A DNA stretch of 64,000 nucleotides, taken from positions 28,310,001 to 28,374,000 of the forward strand of contig NW_024466599.1 of the NCBI RefSeq assembly GCF_017591425.1, written 5' to 3'. The notes beneath the pieces were generated by a model. The model did not search any database and was not told the origin of the DNA. It saw only the letters and a program-made list of their open reading frames with translations. The stretch comes from Ochotona curzoniae (taxonomy: Eukaryota; Chordata; Mammalia; Lagomorpha; Ochotonidae). A program made the translations under genes and the position numbers. Within the stretch, counting starts at the first letter, position 1. The number at the start of each line of letters is the position of its first letter. Shown piece after piece: positions 43,925-55,844 of this stretch.

Positions 43925-44020
43925 TGGGTGTAAAAACAGATAACCAGAGATTTTAAGAGATCATGCTTGCACAGCAGGTTAATATTAGAATTGACATTAG
44001 AATTAAAATCTAGGAAAATA
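43925..44020 (-). mobile_element. MIR fragment, antisense
   Basis: AGAGATTTTAAGAGATCATG, CTTGCACAGCAGGTTAATAT and AATTAAAATCTAGG follow the reversed MIR core (remembered: gaggttaagtaacttgccca, cacagctagtaagtggc, ggattagaacccagg). Confidence 0.55.
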
Positions 44021-44978
44021 TATTTGTAATTTTAAGTACAAAAATTATTAAGTGGCATTTAATTTCAGTGTGTGTGTGAGAGAGTGTGAGACCTTTGTTT
44101 ACTTTGAATAAGAAGAGGTAATGAGGAATTCTTGGGATCTTGAGACTAGAAAGTCTCTAGATGCCTTGTTTCTGGCTTAGCTGAAATACGGGGTTCAATG
44201 CAGGTTGCTCTCCTTAGAGTTCTTAACCCTATGTCTGAACATTGATCTCAATCTCGGAGCACAAACATCTCCATATGCCAAACAGGTATGGCCCATGTTG
44301 ACACTATTCCTTATTCTGGGATTGCAGAGTGAGAAGAATAGAGTTTTTCCAGAAAGATTCTGATTAGCCCATCTTGGACCATATGACCCATACAAACCTA
44401 TACCTGTGTTCAACAGGAGGCTCAGTCTCAGACCAAGTTGAAGCATTTGCTGTTCCTGTTGTTGAGGGTGTGACTTCATGGTATGTAACCCAGGCAGCAC
44501 TTTATGGAACAGAAAATGAGTAAATCAAAGCATATTTCTACCATCATGTGTGTTATTTTAATAGTAGGAAATAGAATGTAGTCATTTTAGGAAAACATAG
44601 TCTTCAGACTTTTCTCATCTCTTCCCATCCTACAGAATCTCTCATTAACCACCCACTACTTACTATTCCACCCTACCCAAACTCTTGTTTCTGTGTGTTG
44701 CTGGCATGTCTCTGATTGAAATGGTTTATTTTTCTCAATTAAGAAGCTAAATGTACACTTGGACCCGCCCAACCTTTGCCATTGCAGCTTCATCATTTTC
44801 ACTGTGTCGTCTCTGGTTTCCATTCTCTGAATTGTGAGAATATGTGGTATTATGGTAAATTTTAAGTGCTGGGTTGATCATATTAAGAAAATCCTAGAAA
44901 CCTGGAAAAAGCATTGTATTAGGTGCTTTCTAAAGTGTCTAGTTGTGAGTCTGGGAAGGATTGAATAGGGTAAATGCA

Positions 44979-45025
<47 letters not shown>

Positions 45026-45589
45026 GTAGTGAGAGGGTGATAATGGATACCATATAATTAGCTGAGGGCATGGAGAACATGAATACAGACAGCAAATCAG
45101 TAAGGCTTTCTGAGAACTTAGACCTGCTTATCTCCAGGCTTGCAAGAAGACTATAGTACTTCCACCAGGGACCCCTTCCCCGGGTATTTGAGCACTTTGT
45201 GAATCAAGATATTCATTGGCTTCCCTTATTCTGAGGCCTTTGGGTGGAGATTGAACCATGTTACCAGCATCCCAGGGTCTGTAGTCTGTAGCCAACTTAT
45301 TGTCGTGGGACTTCTCATCCCCATATATGGATGAGTCAAACACCCTAACAAATTTCCTCTTCTCTCTTTATATCTATCTGTCTTTCCTATAAACTCAAGT
45401 GATTAAACTGTAAGTACAAATGTAAGAGGATTCCAGATAATGTGTCTTCCATTGTCCTAGTGGAAAGTACTGTAGGCACAGAAGTGGATTTGTTCAGTTA
45501 TACATCAGCTGTCAACCAAATATTGTATTTTTAATTTATCTCTATAGATGTATAAAATAGTATATTTCAGAAATAATATTGTCAACTCT
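44021..45589. other. unassigned block containing a GT microsatellite
   Basis: No gene recognised. A small GTGT/GAGA-rich stretch is at about 44069-44090. Confidence 0.5.
44981..45024 (+). repeat. (GT)22 microsatellite
   Basis: Uninterrupted GT dinucleotide repeat of 44 nt; likely length-polymorphic. Confidence 0.97.
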
Positions 45590-45670
45590 GGTATTTTATA
45601 AATGATTTCACTGAGGCACATAAAATAGTCAACATCAGCATCTTCACCAGTAGAACTGATTTTGAATCAT
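45590..45670 (-). mobile_element. MIR fragment, antisense
   Basis: GGTATTTTATAAATGATTTC and ACTGAGGCACATAAAATAG match the reversed MIR landmark (cattttacagatgaggaaactgaggcac) with indels. Confidence 0.45.
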
Positions 45671-47335
45671 CTCATGGTTGTTTGGAGTATGTCATCACCT
45701 TTGATCTTCTTTGAAAGGATCCCTTTCGAATCTGTACGTCATGCTGCTTACATGCACTTAGTGAACTTAGTTAGGAATGCTCACTCCAAATAATTGGCAT
45801 TCTTGATCTTTATTTCCGTTTTCTTTTTTTATTTTTTTGGATGGAGATAGGAGCACTATGACTCAATGTTGTTTTGATTTACTGTAATGTCTGATACTCA
45901 GAAGATTATTCCCAGGAATAATTTTGTATCTTTGTTAGGTGTATTATGTCCTCATTGTCTACAATATGTCCATGCTGTGACTTCTGTAAACACCCAACTA
46001 ACATTGATGCTGAGCATCTCAGGCTAACATGTCTTAAACAGGTTGTATCCTCTTCTTCCTATTTTGAGATGTTGTAAAATTGTGGATAAGTATAATCCAT
46101 GATAGGAATGAACATTGAGTGACTTGCCCGGGCTTTCATTTAAAGGTAAATGTATGTTTTGTTGAACCAGAAGAAGCCTGGGAGATACCAATATCATCTG
46201 GAAAGATTATTCTTCATTTATGTTCAAGAAAGGGTATGCTCCAGAACTGTGTGCAATGAGAGCATGAATCACTCATTTCATTAGAATATTTACCCATTGC
46301 AGGTTTTTCTCTAGGACACGTTGAAATTCATCAATTTTTACATTTCAAATCTTTAGCAGTCTGAAAGTTGTTGATAAAAATCACTGGGAAAAGACACAGG
46401 TGAATTATGAACATAAGAAATATGACAAGGTATGTTCTTGTTTTCCAAGAAGCTGTATAAAATGGCTCCTTGGGTGTGGAGGTGAGATAAGATCATCCTA
46501 AAAACATCTGTTATATCTGGAAACAAAGTGTTGAAACTGAAAATTTTCATACAATGACAGAAGGAAGAGCTGTGTGCTTCTCTTGGTTTATTTACAGAAT
46601 CAGGATACTTTTATTGACACGTTGATAATATTCATAACACAAACTTGTGGTTTTGAAAAGTGTTTTTCTGAGAGCTAAATGAATAACATAAATGATAGTA
46701 CTTGTGGATGAGTCATTTGCAAGAAGAGGTGACATAGGCAAGCATTACCATAATTTCTGTTTTTAGGATGAACACAAAGCAGGGGTGTGGAGTGATTCAG
46801 AGCTTGAATCTGACTGCTTGAGGGCAGCCCAAAGTATACTGGGAATTTCTGGTGAAGTTCCCTCTCTCACTGACAGCTCCAAAGCCATTAGGTAGCACAG
46901 TGTCCAAAACAAAGGGGCAGTAACATTTCTTCACTTCCTTTGCTCAGTTGCTAGGAAGAGTCTTTGCTGTGCTTATGAGATAACACTCACTCACTCTAAT
47001 TAGAAGGTAACAGAGTTAAGTTGATTCAGTGTTTCTTTGTGGTTGCGGCTGTTTGATCAGATGGGAGTTAAGCAAATTTCACGTAGTGCAAAAGGTTCAA
47101 GTGAAAAATCTTCCTCTGATATGTACCTGACCCGTTGTCATTTTGTTTCAGTTCTAAGAAACTTCCTCGTTGCTGTTTCCTGGGAAGCTCCCTGTGTCTC
47201 CATGCACATCATTGATTATCCCTATTACAAACGTGCGAATGTGTGCACACACAAATCTATTTAACACAACTGGTAACTCATTGAATTCTGCATCTTCGAA
47301 TGCATCGAGGAAGTTACTCCAGATCACTTTTTTGA
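45671..47335. other. repeat-poor unassigned block
   Basis: No gene or repeat recognised in about 1.7 kb. Confidence 0.5.
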
Positions 47336-47650
47336 AGATTTATTTATTTTTGCTAGAAAGTCAAATATACAGAGGAGGAGATACAGAAGATCTTCCAGCC
47401 ACCGGTTCACTCCCCAAATGTCCACAATGGCCAAAGCTGAGCCAATCCGAAGGCAGGAGCCAGGAGCTCTTCCCGGTCTCCCACATGGGTGCAGGGTCCC
47501 AAGGCTTTGGGTTGTCCTTGACTACTTTCCCAGGCCACAAGCAGTGAGCTGGATGGGAAGTTGGGCTGCTGGGACACAAACCAGCATCCATATGGGATCC
47601 CAGCATGTGCAAGGTGAGGACTTTAGCTAATGGGCTACTGTGCCGGATCC
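47336..47650 (-). mobile_element. CSINE (young type)
   Basis: Reverse copy: AAGATTTATTTATTTTTGCT, CATGGGTGCAGGGTCCCAAG, CACAAGCAGTGAGCTGGATG, CATATGGGATCCCAGCATG, reversed head CTACTGTGCCGGATCC. A 7-nt ACTCCAG repeat lies at 47316-47322 and 47651-47657, perhaps the remnant of a target duplication. Confidence 0.93.
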
Positions 47651-47845
47651 ACTCCAGGTTTTTATATAGAAATTGACCTTACTCTTCTGAAGGACTGCTA
47701 GTCTTTTAATGAGTAGATATGATACAATTTATTTGCAGATGTCTACATTCCAAAACAGCCTAGTCAAATATATTTTGTAAGTTATGACATATTTGAACAT
47801 GTCCTTGCAGAAAACAGAATACCTAGCAGTATAAATGCTGTATCA
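47651..47845. other. no feature recognised
   Basis: AT-rich spacer. Confidence 0.5.
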
Positions 47846-47912
47846 AAAAGTCTATACATTTACAATTTAGGAGATATTGCAAAAGTCTATACATTTACAA
47901 TTTAGGAGATAT
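47846..47912 (+). repeat. perfect 32-nt tandem duplication, period 35
   Basis: The 32 nt starting AAAAGTCTATACATTTACAA at 47846-47877 recur without mismatch at 47881-47912, separated by 3 nt. Identity implies a recent local duplication (or an assembly stutter). Confidence 0.97.
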
Positions 47913-48149
47913 ATCAAAATTAGTAAACTGAATAAATCCTACAAGCTATGAGTAACAACACCAGTTTCCCTTATCAATGTGGTATGGAACAAATTTGGTT
48001 GTGGCCAGTTCACTGACTAAAGTTATAGCTTTACTGTGTATTTTATGTAGTAAAGTCAGTATTTTGGGAAATGTTTCAAGAGAACATTTGTTTAAGACTG
48101 CTTTTATTTAAGAGTGCTGACCAGCAGAGGATGGACTGGTGTGTGGGCC
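47913..48149. other. no feature recognised
   Basis: Unassigned. Confidence 0.5.
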
Positions 48150-48335
48150 CCTGCCAACCATTTGGGTGGGCCATTTGAATTTCCTGGCTTCTGGATTTAG
48201 CTTGGTTTAATGTTGGCTATTTTGGCCATCTGGGGAATAAACCTGCTTATGGAAACACACACACTCCCTTTCATTCTCTCTTGGTGTCTCCCTTTATCTG
48301 TAAATCGGATTTCCAAAATGTTTTTAAAAATTACT
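48150..48335 (+). mobile_element. CSINE, old 5'-truncated copy
   Basis: Forward copy: GTGTGGGCCCCTGCCAACC, TTTCCTGGCTTCTGG, GGCCATCTGGGGAATAAACC, TCTCTTGGTGTCTCCCTTTA, and a decayed tail TCGGATTTCCAAAATG. Confidence 0.7.
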
Positions 48336-48817
48336 AAATGGTGTATTTAAAACTGATTAGCATAGTTGAAAAAGTTAGTATAAAATTATATGTTTTAATA
48401 CCTTCAATTCCTCCTTATGTTCTTTGTCTATGCTTTCTCTTGGCTTGATAATCTTTTTGTTATTTGGTTTGAGGAATTCTGTTCCTACTAAATATTTTTG
48501 CCATGTGCTGAAAATTTGTCTCATTTAACATTTTTCTCTGCCTTATGTGTATATCAATTAATATACAATTTATGCATCGGGTTCAATTTAAGAAAGTGAT
48601 GAACACCGATTAGACAAGATAGGGTACAGGTGCCATCTTACCAGGAATGCTGACCATAGTGTGTACTTGTTAAGTTGATTGATGATACTCTGTGATAAAT
48701 TTCTGATCAATTGACATTTTTTCAATAACTCCTTTGTTCTTTTGCTATCTCCTATCTGTTGTGTAAATATGATGTAATAATTGAGTCATTCTAGTATTCC
48801 ACATTTGTTTTTATTTT
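48336..48817. other. AT-rich, possibly old L1, unassigned
   Basis: General resemblance to antisense L1 composition without decisive landmarks. Confidence 0.4.
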
Positions 48818-49020
48818 AAAGATTCTTTTTTTTCTATTGAAAAGGCAGATTTGTGGGTAAAAGGAGAGACAGATCTATTTGCTGATTCACTCCCCAAATG
48901 GTCACAATGACCAGAGTTGAGCTGATCTGAAGACAGGATGCAGGAGTTTCTTGCAGGTCTCCCACATGGGTGGGGCACAAGCCAGCACTCATATGGGATC
49001 CGAGTGCTGGAGGGTTAATC
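48818..49020 (-). mobile_element. CSINE with internal deletion
   Basis: Reverse copy: TTTTAAAGATTCTTTTTTTT, TATTGAAAAGGCAGATTTG, TCACTCCCCAAATGGTCAC, CAGGTCTCCCACATGGGTG followed directly by GGGCACAAGCCAGC. The middle of the element is missing. Confidence 0.8.
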
Positions 49021-49510
49021 AACTGAGTTTTCATACATGGTCCTGAGTTTCTTATATATTGGATTAACATACATGGATGTGAATTTTTGAGCGCATAGTA
49101 CCCATTTTGGGTACATATTTAGAAGTGAAATTTCTGGGCTATATTAGGTAAATTTTTTTTAAAAAGATTTATTTACTTTTGTTGGAAAGGTGGATATACA
49201 GAGAGGAGGAGAGACAGGAAGATCTGACCACAATGGGTGGAGCTGAGCCAATCTGAAGCCAGGAGCCCAGATCCTCTTCCAGGTCTCCCACGAGTGTGCA
49301 GGGTCCCAAGGCTTTGGGCCATCCTCATTGCTTTTCCCAGGCCACAAGCAGGGAGCTGGATAGGAAGCAGGGCAGCCCGGGTTAGAACCAGTCACCATAT
49401 GGGATCTCAGTGCATGCAAGGCGAGGACCTTAACCATTTCGCTATTGTGCTGGGCCCTATATTAGGTAAATTTAATAGAAAAATTCATCTAATGCAGTAT
49501 CCTCTTTCTT
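49021..49510 (-). mobile_element. old L1 ORF2 3' region, antisense
   Basis: CCTGAGTTTCTTATATATTG, TTTTGGGTACATATTTAG and AAGTGAAATTTCTGGGC match reversed ORF2 landmarks (remembered: gggtatatacctaggagtgaaattgctgg). A young SINE interrupts it at 49156-49456. Confidence 0.6.
49156..49456 (-). mobile_element. CSINE with perfect 17-bp target-site duplication
   Basis: Reverse copy: AAAAAGATTTATTTACTTTT, GATATACAGAGAGGAGGAG, CACAAGCAGGGAGCTGGAT, reversed head CTATTGTGCTGGGCC. The duplication CTATATTAGGTAAATTT is identical at 49139-49155 and 49457-49473, indicating a relatively recent insertion into the old L1. Confidence 0.97.
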
Positions 49511-49830
49511 TTGAATTTTATGGTACAATTATATAGGTCTTGGATCCCCCCAAATACCCACCCCCAACTGATTTTCCCCATGTTGTTACAATAGTATAGT
49601 TTTTCATAACAAATTATAACTCTATCATTCTGTTTTAGTGTGCCCCAGCATTGCTGGTACAGACGATGTCAAACAGTTCAGCATCCCATTGTCTAGATAT
49701 GTCCAACAGTTTCAATGGGAGTCTTTGATTTGGACATAGAGATGCACACTGCATTGTATTTTCACATCTGAATATGATAGTCTCTACTACACCATCAGTA
49801 TACATTCCCTTAGAAGTCATGGCTGAAGGA
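49511..49830 (-). mobile_element. L1 3' UTR fragment, antisense (copy D)
   Basis: Reversed 3' UTR: CCCCCAACTGATTTTCCCC, TTGTTACAATAGTATAG, GTCCAACAGTTTCAATGGGA, TTTGATTTGGACATAGAG, CATCTGAATATGATAG. It is the same 3' UTR type as the chimeric elements. The antisense ORF2 part is not recognisable beyond GAAGTCATGGC, so its membership of that family is undecided. Confidence 0.65.
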
Positions 49831-50094
49831 TTTCTCTTTTACATATATAAAAATTCTATCTAAAATCTTTCTGGTAGTATGTTGTTTCTCTGAGTATATT
49901 TGAAGTTATTGGGTTTGCTTAAAAATGATTTTGAGGTCTTCATTCCAGCATTTGGTTTTTTTCAATTCCTAGATGGTTGGTTTGGGTTATCTTCTTTGGT
50001 TCTTTAGGTATGGTCACAGTTCCCCAATGCTTGATGCTTATTGGTATAGGATGTTGCCTGCACATGATAGTATTTTGGCTTGCTATATGTTCAG
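49831..50094. other. unassigned, possibly L1-derived
   Basis: AT-rich, between two antisense L1 3' ends; no decisive landmark. Confidence 0.4.
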
Positions 50095-50235
50095 AAATTC
50101 TTTTATTACTGTTATTTTCCATGATATAGGGTTGTAGGTATAGGGACTCCTTCCTTTTCACTTTCCTTGTTCCCTCTCCATTTTTCCTGTAGCCATTCCT
50201 CCCCCCGATCTTATCAAGGCCATATAGTTCCCAAA
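50095..50235 (-). mobile_element. L1 3'-terminal fragment, antisense
   Basis: TTACTGTTATTTTCCATGAT, AGGGTTGTAGGTATAGGGAC and CCCCCGATCTTATCAAGGCC match the reversed L1 terminus of the 10930 copy. About 140 nt recognisable. Confidence 0.6.
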
Positions 50236-53200
50236 TACTCCCCAGGTTCACTTTTATTCCAAATTGTCCGTTGATGTGTTGTCCAGAATGAACTGGGGGG
50301 GGGTGTTGGAAAGAAGTCCATTCCTACAACTCTCTACCCGGTGCTAACACAAACATGCTAGGACGTATGGCCACAGCTTCCACAATAATATATCACACCA
50401 GAACTTGTATCCCACCAAACCAACACAACTTAGGGGTAGATTCTGTGATTGACATCAAAGGACTGCTTTTCATAACCAGCGATGATGCTACCTGTTGTCA
50501 ATTTTGCTGATCAAATTAGGGTCATAAAAATTGATCTGAAAACAGTAGGGTGAAATATTCCATCCTCAGGAGCTTGCCTGGGGAGAGGAATCTTGGAATT
50601 CGCTTGATATTGTTTTACCAGCCTGGTGCTCAGTCCTAGTACACAGTTTTTGCTGTCTACTCAAGATCGAAGGAAGTGATAGAGGTGACTCCCCAGCTAC
50701 CCAGTCTGACATGCAGTGAGTTACAACTGGGTCTCCCAGGCACAAGACCTGCAACATTGAGGAGAGGCAACAATAAACCATGGAAACAAGTACATCCCAT
50801 TAGGTCCCAGATGTTTGCTGGTTCCTGGGCAAATCTAGAAGTTTTTTTCTGTGAACATTGGTCTGTGGAACTTTATCAGGAGCAGGACCTCATGTAGGTA
50901 GGCCTGACTGAGTTCCAAAGCAAGATTCTAACAACCTTCCACCCATGTCCTTTTTTTGCAAAGCTGGAGAAGTTGGGGAAGGAAAAATTGGGACTGCCCT
51001 GATATGAGGGATCAAATGCTCAAACATTAGACACAGGCCTCAATCTTATCACAGTCGAATTGAAACTGAGATTCAAGTCTAAGCACTGGACTTGATTCTC
51101 TCTCATTTTCCTATGCTGGAGATTGTCTCTTCTATGTTACATCACTTAGTTAGTAGAAGGCTGATGCAGGCAACTCTTCTCTTTCTGATTTCTTCAATGT
51201 GATTTGACTTACTGCTCTGCAAACACATACTGTGGTCTCTCTCCTGGCTTCGATTACGCTGGGAAGGTGACTTGGCGTCTGAATAGCTGTTCAAATTAAT
51301 GTCTACTTGTTCTACTCCCATTCATTCAAGAGTTCCTGAGTATCACTGGGCTTACCACTTATTAATCCAATCATTCATATATCCATATTATATAGTGGAA
51401 ACCCTAAGCAAGTATATGGTTTTTGAGGTTTTAAATTAATGTTCAAGATTTACTCCTTATGAATAATTGCATAAATGTAATAAAATTGAAGCCCTCCAAC
51501 AAATGTCAGTCTTCTATACCATAGTAGATGGCAAGGGAGTAAATGCATATGTGTGGAAGGAGACTGTGTCTTCTATGTGTTCTGAAGACTTGCAACTCCT
51601 ATCTAATCCCTTTCCTGGTTATATAAATACAGGAGTGTATTATGTGTTTCCAATTATAATTAGGTATGTTGGAAATGCTCTTTCTTGGTCATAGTTGATT
51701 TAGTTGTAGATTCTTATAGGGAGTTTTTGATGCAGAGCAATTCCATAATTCAGTTTGTCAATTAAACATGTTACTCCTAAGAGATGTTTTTATGAATTGT
51801 AGAAGTAATCATTTGTCATCTTGTCATTTGGAGGAAATTAATCTAAGCTTACATCTTTGCCTTCTCTGGATACCGTGGATATTGTGGTGCAATGTCATAA
51901 AAATGGAGTGACTGTGACACCGTAACAGTTTTACTGAAATGATGAAGTGATCTGTATCTTTCTCAGAATATCTTCCAAGATATCTCTAAAATTTCTTACC
52001 TCCAAACAACACTTTGTAAATTTTATGATCATAATAAATAGTTGTTCACCATCTGACTTGTTTTACTGAAAGTCAGAGAAAGTATGACAGAGTTTATAAC
52101 TTAACATTGTCAACTATGCTATGATGCAATAATGACCTCAACTTAAGTTTATAAAATTCAGTAGTTAGTTTTGCTGTGCAAGAGTTCACATGTATTTTTG
52201 GAGACTAGGAATTTCAGCTTAAAAAGATTAATATGCCACTTATTTGGGGGGGGGGTCAATATTTTATCAAGCGTAAATCTTTGATTGTGAATCTGATGTT
52301 TCTGGTTTTCAGTTTTCGCCCAGATGTGAAAAATTGTGCTTAACTTACAGTATTTGACATGTGGCAATTAAAAAAAACCATAAAATATGAATTATTTTTA
52401 AAGTACCCATACAAGGGCCTGGACCAGAAATTATACAACTTTATGGACTAGTATACTGTTTTGTACATACAGTGTACTGTTTTATACTCTAGAAAGGAGA
52501 TAATAATATGACACTGAGCACAAGCAAAATATCTTCAAGGAGGACAGAGAAAATTTATATGGTTAGTATCTCCATCCAATTCAACACTTGGATTTTTCCA
52601 GAATGAAACCCATATTCTGATATTTGTGTGGAAGTGGAAGAGCTCAGTGGGTATGCCAATAGTGCCGTTGCGGTGACCAGCTACATGACAGGGACCTGTG
52701 TCGTTTTTAAGGCTTTTCACATTGGAAATAAGAGCATGAAAATAGCTAAGTCACAGGTTTGTGGCAGTGAGAGTTGAATCAAATAACACGTGCGAAGAAC
52801 CTACTAGTGATGAGAACCCTGGGAAGATAGCTATGCCATTCTCATTGATTTTTAATGCAGTAATAAAGTCGAGGTTATATTTTGGTAGGTGTCATCATTT
52901 CTATCATAAGATTTTCTTTTATTTCCAACCTAGCGGGTTAATCACTGCTGCAGCCTATGTTTATGAAATTGTTGCTTTCTCAGACACTTTCTCTGTCTTG
53001 GGGAAAAATGGAAAGTCACGGTCGTATAAAAAATAGGAGGTGACCTTTTACCTCTAGGATTTTTCCATTTTCATCACATCTACAAGGCTGTGATATTGCC
53101 TTTGTTCTTTTGTAGCCGGTACTTTGTATATTTTTCAAACCACTTTCAAGACTGATGAATTTCTTAAATGGAACAACATCTGGGATTGCTACAAGTCATC

Positions 53201-55034
53201 TTCAGAAGTGTGTTCCTGTTGAATTGAAATGCCTGTGGGAGAAGTTGTTGTGAAGTTTCTATTCTGGTTTGTTAGCAGAAAAGATTAGTCAGGATGTTGA
53301 GCTAACCTTTGCTTCAGAATTGATGGAACCCCGCTTAGTAGGAACCCTCACTAACGAGGGCTGAAGGGGGATGCTGACATCAGTCATGTAAACACTGATT
53401 TTTCTGTAATCAATCAATGACTCCAAGAACCATTATGCTGATTTCATTTCTTATTGTACTTTCTAAACATGAGTGCGCTTGTTGGCGTATTTACTTTTTG
53501 GCTTTTTTTTTTTTTTGTGGCTGAGACTTACATACTCTTGGAATTTGTTGGCTAGAGTTTTGAAACAGATGGCTACATGCTTTATTTTTTTTTTTTCCTC
53601 TTGCTTGGTTATTTTTCATCTAGTTCTCATCGTAACCAAAGATTAATTTTTTTTCCTCTCACAGACTACTATCATCAGAACTGTCAGACAGTAGCACCTG
53701 CTGGATAAAGGCTTGACCTATTGCTGTATTTTTTTTTAGTTTATGTAGATGTACTCTTATTATATTGTGCCTTGCTTCTAATGATATAGCTATAGTAAGA
53801 AATAGGAACAAAAAGAACTTTTTATGTCATATGTCCTATTGAATTTTATAGCAATATAAAAGCGCTTGCCTGTATTAATAGATGCATGGCAATGAAGAGA
53901 AACGGTGTAGTTCAGATAGATGGGAGGTGTCTGCGAATTACAGCTTACCTTGACATGAAGAGATTTGGGATCTTGGAATTTCTAAAGCTATTTATTTACA
54001 TTCTATTTTCAGCCAATGGCTAAGACATTGAGGAAGAAACACTTAAAAGCCATTGGGCCAAGATACCAATCAACAACTGAATGCAAACTTTCACTAATTG
54101 TTTACTTGCAGTGTGTCTATCATTATTCCTTGAAATGGGTGAAATTTTATCTGCCAATAAGTGAGTTAGACTGATTCTACAAAGAGCTATTTACAGTTCC
54201 ACATGTCCAAACATGCATAGTTATAGCATCGTGGGAACCCACATTTACTTTTAAATGTTTGGGTTCAGATGAGAAACAGCATCCTGGAAAATTTCTGGAT
54301 TGTGTAATTGATTTGCAATGGGCAGGTAAGCACTAGCACAATTAGAGCTTCTTGGCTATTCACTGATGATGAACGTAGTGCTCTAACAGTTACAGAAAAT
54401 ACTGGAAAAAAGTCATCATTTGTAATCAGACAATTCTCAGTGAACTGAAGCCTATTTTTGGATGTGTGATTGTTCCCATTCATGTGTTATCCACCAACTG
54501 TCTGTGTCATCTTTATTATTGCTGTTGTTGTTTGGGATAATCTTATAATTGATTTGCTTTTTGAAAATAAGAGAATTAAATTGTGAATTTGTGAGTGAAA
54601 TCAGATTTTTGTTTGCAAGGGAGATGTCTACGGATAAGCCAGGCCCAAAAGGAAAGACATGTTCTCCATGGTTAACCGAAAACATTGAAGGTGGCATTAG
54701 ATGAGCTGATGAGATGACTTTGAGATATGAAAAGCTTGATGTATTTCTTGGCATCTTGGGAATGTTAGTCTCCCTGTTGATATGATACTTTCTCTATATT
54801 TTTAACACAAACGCTAAGCTGTAGGTTCCTGATGATGTAGGATCATTGTTGCTTTGGAGATGGATTATTTTAGCTGGGATCCAGGATGATTGCATAGGTT
54901 GTATAGATCAGAGGCCATTTCCTATTGTTTGTCATTTTCTGATACTTTATGTATGACATCTTGGGAGTTGGCTCAAACCAAGTGTGTTCTTTTATGTTTC
55001 CTGGAGAAAGAATTACATGAATGCAAGCAAGTAT
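50236..55034. other. long repeat-poor unassigned block
   Basis: About 4.8 kb with no recognised gene. It contains G runs at about 50297-50305 and 52244-52253 and several long T tracts at 53503-53754. Chance splice-like pairs at 53949-54019 (minus) and 54268-54325 (plus) were considered and not accepted. A weak L2/MIR-like ATTCATTCAAG lies near 51321. Confidence 0.5.
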
Positions 55035-55245
55035 AAGCTTGAACTATGGAGTCGGGCTTGAAATCAGACTCTGAGTCTACCACAGTAGCTGAGTGATTTT
55101 TGGCAAGTGCTTATCTAAGCTTCATGTTCTTATTCGTAAAATGGAGTAGAAATTATGTTCTTTTCTGAGGATCAGAGAGATAATCCAAATAAAGTGCTTA
55201 GTATGCTGCCTGCTTGTTAACAAGCACTCAATAACTGTTGGCTAA
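55035..55245 (+). mobile_element. MIR, forward, near complete
   Basis: Collinear MIR: TTGAACTATGGAGTCGGGCT, TCTGAGTCTACCACAGTAG, TTTTTGGCAAGTGCTTATCT, TTCGTAAAATGGAGTAG, GCTTAGTATGCTGCC, CAAGCACTCAATAACTGTTG. The best-preserved ancient SINE in the window. Confidence 0.85.
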
Positions 55246-55505
55246 AGCTACCACATGGAGAGAATTAGAATTTAGCTCATTTGGTCTACGCATCATTTCG
55301 CATGGAAGATGCTGCTGGCGTTAAACAAAGCTTTGGTCAGATATTTGATTCAGACAGCAAAGAAGACTTTGAAAAGAAGGCTGCTGTGGAGTTTCACAGT
55401 AGGGGAGCTAGATGGCGTTTGATTTTGGATAAAGCAGAAACAAGCAATGGATGTGTAGCCATTCTTAAATTTTTAACAACTTAAACTCTGAAAAGTAGAT
55501 ATTGT
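55246..55505. other. no feature recognised
   Basis: Contains a 67-codon plus-strand open frame (55281-55484) with no recognisable domain or upstream signal; treated as chance. Confidence 0.5.
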
Positions 55506-55615
55506 GAGTCCATTTTGTAAATGAGGAAATCAAGTTTCAGAATGGTGAAGAAACTGGAGAAGTTGATTCGACCAACTAGAGTTTGAATCTAGCGTGTCTG
55601 ACTCCAAAACAAGCC
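55506..55615 (-). mobile_element. MIR, antisense
   Basis: Reversed MIR: CCATTTTGTAAATGAGGAAA, GTTTCAGAATGGTGAAG, GAGTTTGAATCTAGCGTGTC, TGACTCCAAAACAAGCC. It lies in opposite orientation to the MIR at 55035-55245. Confidence 0.75.
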
Positions 55616-55844
55616 TTGATAAGCACTGTTCTGTCTTGCCTAGTGTGGCTGGCTGGATCTGTGCAGTCTCACCTCCATGGCTTAGTGAACACGGTGGATG
55701 AATTCATCATTTTCTGTGGGAATGGCAAGTTACAGTTATTTTCAACAGATTCAGCAGAGTGTCAAATGGTGCAACAGAAACTTCATGATTTGAGTCAAAG
55801 CATAGACTGCTTGTTGATCACTATCCCCTCAAAGCTGGAATGCA
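55616..55844. other. no feature recognised
   Basis: Unassigned; open frame at 55583-55933 runs from here into the SINE and is not supported. Confidence 0.5.

Noticed and set aside
53949..54019. Minus-strand splice-like pair (TTCTTCCTCAATGTCTTAG acceptor, AAG/GTAAGCTG donor)
   Set aside because: All three frames contain stops within 71 nt and no partner exon is apparent; treated as a pseudo-exon, although a lncRNA exon cannot be excluded.
54268..54325. Plus-strand splice-like pair ending CAG/GTAAGCAC
   Set aside because: One frame is open but only 58 nt long, and the acceptor is average. Its presence illustrates how often such pairs arise by chance here.
55281..55484. 67-codon plus-strand frame between two MIRs
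   Set aside because: No domain, no recognisable start context or splice sites, and length within chance expectation.
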